DNA of 64,000 nucleotides from Buttiauxella brennerae ATCC 51605 (GTDB lineage Bacteria; Pseudomonadota; Gammaproteobacteria; Enterobacterales; Enterobacteriaceae), in NCBI RefSeq assembly GCF_001654925.1, contig NZ_LXER01000001.1, positions 21,007 to 85,006 on the forward strand. The letters are read 5' to 3'. The number at the start of each line of letters is the position of its first letter. The first letter of the stretch is position 1. Below the pieces are notes generated by a model. The model was not told the origin of the DNA, searched no databases, and saw nothing but the letters and a program-made list of their open reading frames with translations. Shown here in pieces: positions 59,391-64,000 of the stretch. Both the position numbers and the translations under genes were made by a program.

Positions 59391-60749
59391 ATGACTGCAC
59401 AACGTTTGTGGATCAAAAACCCCCGCGCTATTTTTACCGCTAATTCGCAAGATGCTTCTGGCGGCATCGTGATTGAGGGGGCGGTTATCCGTGAATTAAT
59501 TCCCGCAGGTGGCGAGCCCACCATGCCCTGCGATGCAGTATTCGATGCTCGCGAACTCGTGTTACTCCCCGGTCTCATTAATACTCACCATCACTTTTAC
59601 CAGACTCTGACGCGAGCCTGGGCACCCGTGGTAAACGTGCCGCTGTTTCCCTGGCTAAAACAACTTTACCCCGTTTGGGCGCGGCTTGATGCCGAAGCTC
59701 TGGCGCTTGCCAGTAAAGTTGCGATGGCGGAATTACTACTTTCTGGCTGCACGACCACCACCGACCACCACTATCTTTTCCCTCAGGGGATGGAAGAGGC
59801 GATTGATGTTCAGGTGGATGTGGTTTGCGAACTGGGAATGCGTGCTGTGTTAACGCGGGGTTCCATGAGTCTGGGCGAGGATGAAGGTGGATTACCACCG
59901 CGCCATACCGTGCAGCAAGGCGAGACGATTTTACGCGACAGCGAGCGGCTGATTAAACGTTACCATCAGCGCGGAGCAGGGGCGTGGCTGCAAATTGCAC
60001 TCGCTCCTTGCTCACCATTTTCGGTGACCACCGAAATCATGCGCGACAGTGCGCTGATGGCAGAGCTGGAAGATGTCCGTTTGCATACCCACCTGGCAGA
60101 AACCATCGATGAAGAAAACTTCTGCCTGCAACGCTTTGGCCTGCGTACGGTTGATTATCTTGAAAGTGTTGGCTGGTTAAATAATCGAACCTGGCTTGCT
60201 CATGGCATCCATTTCAATGAGAGTGAAATTCAGCGGCTGGGGCGTGCCGGAGTTGGCGTCTGCCATTGTCCGGTTTCCAATATGCGCCTGGCATCAGGCA
60301 TGTGCCCGACGGTTGATCTGGAAAAAGCCGGTGCAGCGGTCGGCCTCGGTGTGGATGGTTCAGCCTCTAACGATGCTTCAAATATCATGTATGAAGCACG
60401 GCAGGCACTGTATCTGCAACGTCTGCGCTATGGTGCCGAAGCGATTACGCCGCAGCGGGTATTGGGGTGGGCGACTCAAGGTTCGGCAAAGCTGATTGGC
60501 CGCAGTGACATCGGTGAAATTGCCGTCGGAAAACAGGCCGATCTGGCGTTGTTTGCACAAGATGAGCTGCGTTTTAGCGGCAGCCATGATGCCATCTCAG
60601 CCCTGTTGCTATGCGGCGCTGAAAAGGCAGAGCATGTGATGGTTGGCGGCAAGTGGCGGGTGATGCAGGGCAATATCATTGGTCTGGATGTGCCGGATCT
60701 TATCTCCCGCCACCGAATGGCGGCGAAGAAATTAGTCGCTGATATTTAA
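59391..60749 (+). CDS. 8-oxoguanine deaminase-like amidohydrolase
   Basis: Zn-dependent amidohydrolase-superfamily deaminase of 452 residues, close to the 8-oxoguanine deaminase group (Pa0142 of Pseudomonas) that converts 8-oxoguanine to urate; related to AtzA/TrzN and guanine deaminases. Metal motifs are N-T-H-H-H (His66/His68), H-T-H-L-A-E-T and G-V-D-G-S-A-S-N-D with the catalytic Asp. The ribosome site is CAGGAG. Purine salvage or nucleobase detoxification is likely; the exact substrate is inferred. Confidence 0.85.
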   Translation: MTAQRLWIKNPRAIFTANSQDASGGIVIEGAVIRELIPAGGEPTMPCDAVFDARELVLLPGLINTHHHFYQTLTRAWAPVVNVPLFPWLKQLYPVWARLDAEALALASKVAMAELLLSGCTTTTDHHYLFPQGMEEAIDVQVDVVCELGMRAVLTRGSMSLGEDEGGLPPRHTVQQGETILRDSERLIKRYHQRGAGAWLQIALAPCSPFSVTTEIMRDSALMAELEDVRLHTHLAETIDEENFCLQRFGLRTVDYLESVGWLNNRTWLAHGIHFNESEIQRLGRAGVGVCHCPVSNMRLASGMCPTVDLEKAGAAVGLGVDGSASNDASNIMYEARQALYLQRLRYGAEAITPQRVLGWATQGSAKLIGRSDIGEIAVGKQADLALFAQDELRFSGSHDAISALLLCGAEKAEHVMVGGKWRVMQGNIIGLDVPDLISRHRMAAKKLVADI

Positions 60750-60751
60750 TC

Positions 60752-62113
60752 TCAGTCTTCCGTCAGTTCCTCGCCGCTTTTGCCTTTTCCCCATGCAACG
60801 CGGCGCTGGAGCATTTTTTTCAGCGCCCGCCCGGTGGTATTTAACCAACCTGTTGGGCGCGGATCGGCCAGCATGCTCAATGCGCGGGCGTAATCGAGTA
60901 GCAGGCCTGGCGTCCATGCCATGGTTTCAGCGCGTTTGCGCAGTTGCAGTGCTACCCAAAGTTCTGGCGTCGACATCAGTTTCCCCATTGCCATCCAGAA
61001 ACCACGTTTGTGCCAAAGCCGGCCAACCGAACCCTCGAGTGCGGCTTCCAGAGCCCGCGCCACGCTGCTTGAACAGTTCCGATACGTCAAATTGTACGAT
61101 TCATTCTGGCGATAGTTTTCCCAGAAAGCCTTAAGCCGGGATTCGCTGTAATTGCGGATGCGCACTTGCCTTGTCGACGGGCACCACTTTGCGGCTTCTG
61201 TCGCATAATCTGGCTGAAACAGCCCTGGAACGTTATTTTCGGGTGTGGCGCGCAGCAGGCGAGCGAACTCATCTGGCGACTGGTCAATAAGCTCAGCAGG
61301 ATAGAGGCTGATGTAAACGCCTCCTGGGGATTCAAGTGCGGCGTGGCCGGTTGAAATAACCCCGTTGCGGTCGACCGCGGCGATATAGCGGCTAATCACC
61401 GGGCGGGGGATCGCTTCACCTGCGGCTGAACCGACGGGCGTCCAGACATGTACCGTAAGCGCTTTTTCGTCATCGCTCGGTGGGCCGTCCCACTCCACAA
61501 CGTCTGGTGGAAGATGGGCGGCTTCTTCCATGAATACAGTACCTTTCAGGCCTGGATTCTCAGCGGCATTTTTGACGCGATTAGCGAGGATAAACAGGTT
61601 CCAGCCAGCAAATGCCAGGCCTAATCCGAGGCAGTAGGGCACCGTTCCGGAATAGTGGGTTGGCCACGGCTGGAAGAAAAATATCGCCAGCGCAATCTCA
61701 ACAATGCCGCCCCATAAAGCAGGTCGCCAGCGTCGGTAGCGAACCACCACGGCTGAGGCGATTTGCAGTGCGCCATCAAATAAAAACAACAAACCAAAGA
61801 TCATGGATAAAACGAAGTTACCGTGGTGATGACCGGCCAGAATCAACAACGCCGCAACGGTAAATGCCGTGCCTTTAACGTAGCGCAGAACACGCTGCCC
61901 GCCCATGCCACTGTGCGCCACCATCAATGTTGCAACACCTTCAAACAGCAACAGGCAGGCAAAGGGTTGGATAGGGAAATAGAGCGAGCCATCCAAAGCA
62001 TCAACAATAATCACCACTCCGGCAATAAGCGTGATCCAGCCAAAACGGCGCAGCCCACGCCAGTGGGAACGCAGAAAATCAACACCGAGCAGGATCATTG
62101 TTAGCCGCATCAT
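60752..62113 (-). CDS. HdeD-like membrane protein fused to a papain-like domain
   Basis: 453 residues when started at the double ATG at 62113; a longer frame reads back into the penicillin acylase remnant and is rejected. The N-terminal half (about 20-180) has about six membrane helices like HdeD/DUF308 proteins. The cytoplasmic or periplasmic C-terminal half (about 215-453) has G-H-A-A-L-E (His257) with a following G-G-x-Y-I-S-L-Y-P, and later Y-R-N-C-S-S-S (Cys347). The order His then Cys, with an N-C-S motif, is that of circularly permuted papain-like folds (YiiX/DUF4105-type). Substrate unknown. It converges on the deaminase gene, 2 bases apart. Confidence 0.7.
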   Translation of the reverse strand: MMRLTMILLGVDFLRSHWRGLRRFGWITLIAGVVIIVDALDGSLYFPIQPFACLLLFEGVATLMVAHSGMGGQRVLRYVKGTAFTVAALLILAGHHHGNFVLSMIFGLLFLFDGALQIASAVVVRYRRWRPALWGGIVEIALAIFFFQPWPTHYSGTVPYCLGLGLAFAGWNLFILANRVKNAAENPGLKGTVFMEEAAHLPPDVVEWDGPPSDDEKALTVHVWTPVGSAAGEAIPRPVISRYIAAVDRNGVISTGHAALESPGGVYISLYPAELIDQSPDEFARLLRATPENNVPGLFQPDYATEAAKWCPSTRQVRIRNYSESRLKAFWENYRQNESYNLTYRNCSSSVARALEAALEGSVGRLWHKRGFWMAMGKLMSTPELWVALQLRKRAETMAWTPGLLLDYARALSMLADPRPTGWLNTTGRALKKMLQRRVAWGKGKSGEELTED

Positions 62114-62174
62114 GGGTATTTTTCCGTGAATCAGTCCACCACATATATAGCCCACAAGACTCAAGTGCGATACG

Positions 62175-62828
62175 AAGCGAATTGATAAGGTTAACGCCGA
62201 GCCTGGAAAGTTGTTGCCAAAAGAGTTTTCGACACTGGGTTTTAAACCGCAACACTGGCAGCCTTTCGATGTCGCGATGATTTTTGTCGGCACGATGGCT
62301 AACCGTTTTTCAGACAGCACCAGCGAAATTGATAACCTGGCGTTGTTTAACGCGCTGAAAGATAAATACGGTGACAAGCAGGGGATGGGGGTATTTAACC
62401 AAATCAATTAGTTAGTGAACCCTTCAGCCTCAACCACTATCGAACCAGAAGAACATCGTTATCCGTTCAAACTGGCAAACCAGGCCACGCAACTAGCTTA
62501 TAACTTACCGCGTTTCGACCATACTTCTCCGATGTTCGAGCGCCTGGCAAAAGACAATGATGGCGCTTTACTCACACTAACTCACCAGAAAAATCAGCAA
62601 GTTATTGGCGAACAGTTTGCTCACAGCGGCGCAAATGGGCTGGCGGACGACCCAACCACCAGTAACATGTGGGTGATCGGCCAGAAAAAAGCGGCAGACG
62701 CTAAAACCATTATGGTTAACGGGCCGCAGTTTGGCTGGTACGCACCGGCTTACACCTATGGAATCGGCCTGCATGGCGCTGGATACGATGTGGTCGGGAA
62801 AGCGGCTATTAAGCTGAGCCGGATATAA
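62175..62828 (+). pseudogene. Penicillin G acylase remnant
   Basis: Decayed N-terminal nucleophile hydrolase. The translation from about 62178 matches E. coli penicillin G acylase through the second half of the alpha chain (for example [16 protein letters not shown]), the spacer, and the start of the beta chain (S-N-M-W-V-I-G, then [16 protein letters not shown]). The catalytic Ser of the beta chain is the codon at 62661. A TAG at 62409-62411 replaces the Trp before L-V-N-P. The signal peptide and first part of the alpha chain are missing, and the rest of the beta chain is lost after G-Y-D-V. Not functional. Confidence 0.9.
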
Positions 62829-62896
62829 CGTTGCGCTGCTGTGCTACCAACACAACAACGCCGCTGACCACAAGCAACTAACAGAGGTAGTTAATT

Positions 62897-63208
62897 ATGG
62901 CTGAGAAACATTCTAAAGCAGAACCTGCGATTTCCAAAACCTGCCGCCGCTATAAAGTCGGCTAAATCAGTGCCCGGCATGAGAACAGCAAAACTCATAT
63001 CACCACCTATTATTCACGCAGTCCCAGCCTGCACCTGAAGGGCGACTGGCTGGTTGAGGCGGGATTTACTACTGGAGCGGGCGTGACGGTGAAAATAACG
63101 GAGGGGTGTATTGTGCTGATGGCGGATAATAACGAGGTGCAGGAATTGCGCGAGCAGCTTTATCAGGCGCGGCAGGTGATGAAGGGAATACAGGACGCGC
63201 TGGTTTAG
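62897..63208 (+). pseudogene. SymE-family toxin gene, interrupted by one stop codon
   Basis: A 103-codon frame with a good ribosome site (AGAGG) encodes a SymE-like protein: R-Y-K-V-G, then I-S-A-R-H-E-N-S-K-T-H, then L-H-L-K-G-D-W-L-V-E-A-G-F-T-T-G and a C-terminal helix. SymE is an SOS-induced toxin with an AbrB-like fold acting on nucleic acid. Codon 23 is TAA (62963-62965) where the family has Tyr (K-V-G-Y), so only a 22-residue peptide would be made. Either a decayed toxin or a sequence error. SymE genes are often next to rhs loci, as here. Confidence 0.8.
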
Positions 63209-63282
63209 TGTTCTGAACGGCAGCGAATAAATATGAACAGGGAAGACCGCTAACGATACTTCCCTATGTTTATTTTGAGGTT

Positions 63283-63540
63283 TTATATTTTTTTCTCATT
63301 TAAAATAGCTATGGCATAATGCACGACTCTGTCGAGATTATTTTCCTCTACAGCCGAGAAATTACCATACTGAGCCATTGCTCTACATGTAGAAAGCTCT
63401 TTAATAGATTCCATGTGATTATTTAACGTTTGTATATTGTTGTGCCTTAACAAGAAGAAGTCTGCAGACTGCTGCTTTTTATTATTTTGCAATTCAATTA
63501 TCAACTCATTTAATGCATCGAGTAATTTATCTGTTTTCAT
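63283..63540 (-). CDS. Probable immunity protein for the Rhs toxin
   Basis: 85 residues, acidic/polar and mostly helical in appearance, with no signal peptide. It starts at an ATG overlapping the toxin stop (ATGA); an ATG two codons upstream with AAGG at 4 bases is an alternative. Position and coupling directly behind the Rhs toxin tip are the hallmark of cognate immunity genes. No family is recognised. It is A+T-rich compared with backbone genes, as usual for rhs tips. Confidence 0.7.
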   Translation of the reverse strand: MKTDKLLDALNELIIELQNNKKQQSADFFLLRHNNIQTLNNHMESIKELSTCRAMAQYGNFSAVEENNLDRVVHYAIAILNEKKI

Positions 63541-64000
63541 TGCCATGGAACCTTTGTTGTATTTGTTACCCAAACATCAGGTATATTCGATATTACAGCT
63601 TGATATTCGCCACCAGGATATCCTACGCCTTGAGCCGCTGCGCTTCCTTCGCTTAGCCACGTGCCTTGAGGGACTCTAAATTTTGATACATCAGTTATAT
63701 TTACCCCCCAATCATGGCGAATGGCAAGCCCCTGCCTTAATGCATCTTCTGATGTATATAACTTATTTGTTAGCCATGAGTATTTTCTACCAGTCCTATT
63801 GTCTACACCATGATATTTATAAAGAAACTCATCCTGAGTTAACTTTCTGTTTGTATACATTCCATTTTCAAAGGTTGATGTAATATTATCAGGTAATTTT
63901 GGTCCGGGATAAGAATTACCTATATCTCCTTTACACAACCCCAGCGGATCAACATATTTAAGCGGATTATTAACATACCCGTAAGGATTTACCCCACCCG
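63537..64000 (-). CDS. Rhs protein C-terminal tip with toxin domain (partial at window edge)
   Basis: The frame is open to the window edge. The upstream residues G-G-V-N-P-Y-G-Y-V-N-N-P-L-K-Y-V-D-P-L-G-L are the end of the Rhs core, after which proteolysis frees the toxin. The last 132 residues (from C-K-G-D-I-G) are the variable toxin domain. It contains Y-T-N-R-K-L near residues 28-33 of the tip and a later W-L-S-E-G-S-A-A-A-Q-G followed by G-G-E-Y-Q-A-V-I. This layout (Arg early, G-G-x-x-Q late) is faintly like TNT/ADP-ribosyltransferase-type NAD-using toxins; I cannot confirm that. The body of the Rhs protein and any VgrG or EagR partner lie outside the window. Confidence 0.85.
   Translation of the reverse strand, partial: GGVNPYGYVNNPLKYVDPLGLCKGDIGNSYPGPKLPDNITSTFENGMYTNRKLTQDEFLYKYHGVDNRTGRKYSWLTNKLYTSEDALRQGLAIRHDWGVNITDVSKFRVPQGTWLSEGSAAAQGVGYPGGEYQAVISNIPDVWVTNTTKVPWQ

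Noticed and set aside
62114..62407. N-terminal extension of the HdeD-like protein
   Set aside because: The extra residues are the complement of the penicillin acylase remnant, and homologous HdeD proteins begin near the double ATG at 62113.

Overview
The window is a stretch of an enterobacterial (Enterobacteriaceae) chromosome. Nearly all of its backbone matches the Escherichia coli order around min 67-69: uppP, cca, ygiM, ygiF-glnE-hldE, ubiK, ribB, zupT, ygiD, tolC-ygiB-ygiC, nudF-yqiB-cpdA-yqiA-parE, ygiN, mdaB, qseBC, ygiW, parC-plsC-ftsP, ygiQ, dkgA, yqhD, yqhC, yghB, metC, exbBD. Protein lengths and sequences are close to E. coli but not identical. Accessory content (a penicillin G acylase remnant, an ERIC element, an FPr-type PTS with an alpha-mannosidase) fits a relative such as Kluyvera, Buttiauxella or Enterobacter. 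The genus cannot be fixed from this sequence alone.

Layout. (1) 1-9.1 kb: the 3' end of uppP, then an inserted sugar operon. It has a CRP-type promoter, a leader with an intrinsic terminator, PTS IIB and IIC, a GH38 alpha-mannosidase, an HPr-EI-IIA fusion protein and an FHS-family sugar permease. (2) 9.1-29.6 kb: housekeeping backbone, with a flavin riboswitch before ribB, a strong Fur-like operator at zupT and an SPFH protein where E. coli has glgS-yqiJ-yqiK. (3) 29.6-35.9 kb: an island between parE and ygiN with an IprA-type regulator, a 1372-residue autotransporter and a LeuO-like LysR regulator. E. coli has nothing here. (4) 36-53.8 kb: backbone again, with an ERIC element just before parC and two copies of one G+C-rich palindrome on either side of ygiQ. 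(5) 53.8-64 kb: a fully accessory segment. It holds an unusual chemoreceptor, a FucR-like regulator, three unrecognised small genes, an NlpC/P60 endopeptidase, a Skp-like lipoprotein, an 8-oxoguanine deaminase, an HdeD-like/papain-like fusion, a decayed penicillin acylase, a stop-interrupted SymE-family toxin and the C-terminal tip of an Rhs toxin with its probable immunity gene, cut by the window edge.

How the genes work together. The first operon should import a mannoside through the IIB/IIC pair, powered by the fused HPr-EI-IIA protein, and hydrolyse it with the mannosidase. The backbone blocks cover tRNA CCA repair, glutamine synthetase control, LPS heptose supply, riboflavin, efflux (TolC), topoisomerase IV (ParC/ParE), phospholipid synthesis, aldehyde detoxification (YqhD/DkgA under YqhC) and TonB energisation (ExbBD). 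The last 10 kb shows decay (two pseudogenes) next to a polymorphic-toxin locus, the pattern of a recombination hotspot. No tRNA, rRNA, insertion sequence or CRISPR array was seen.
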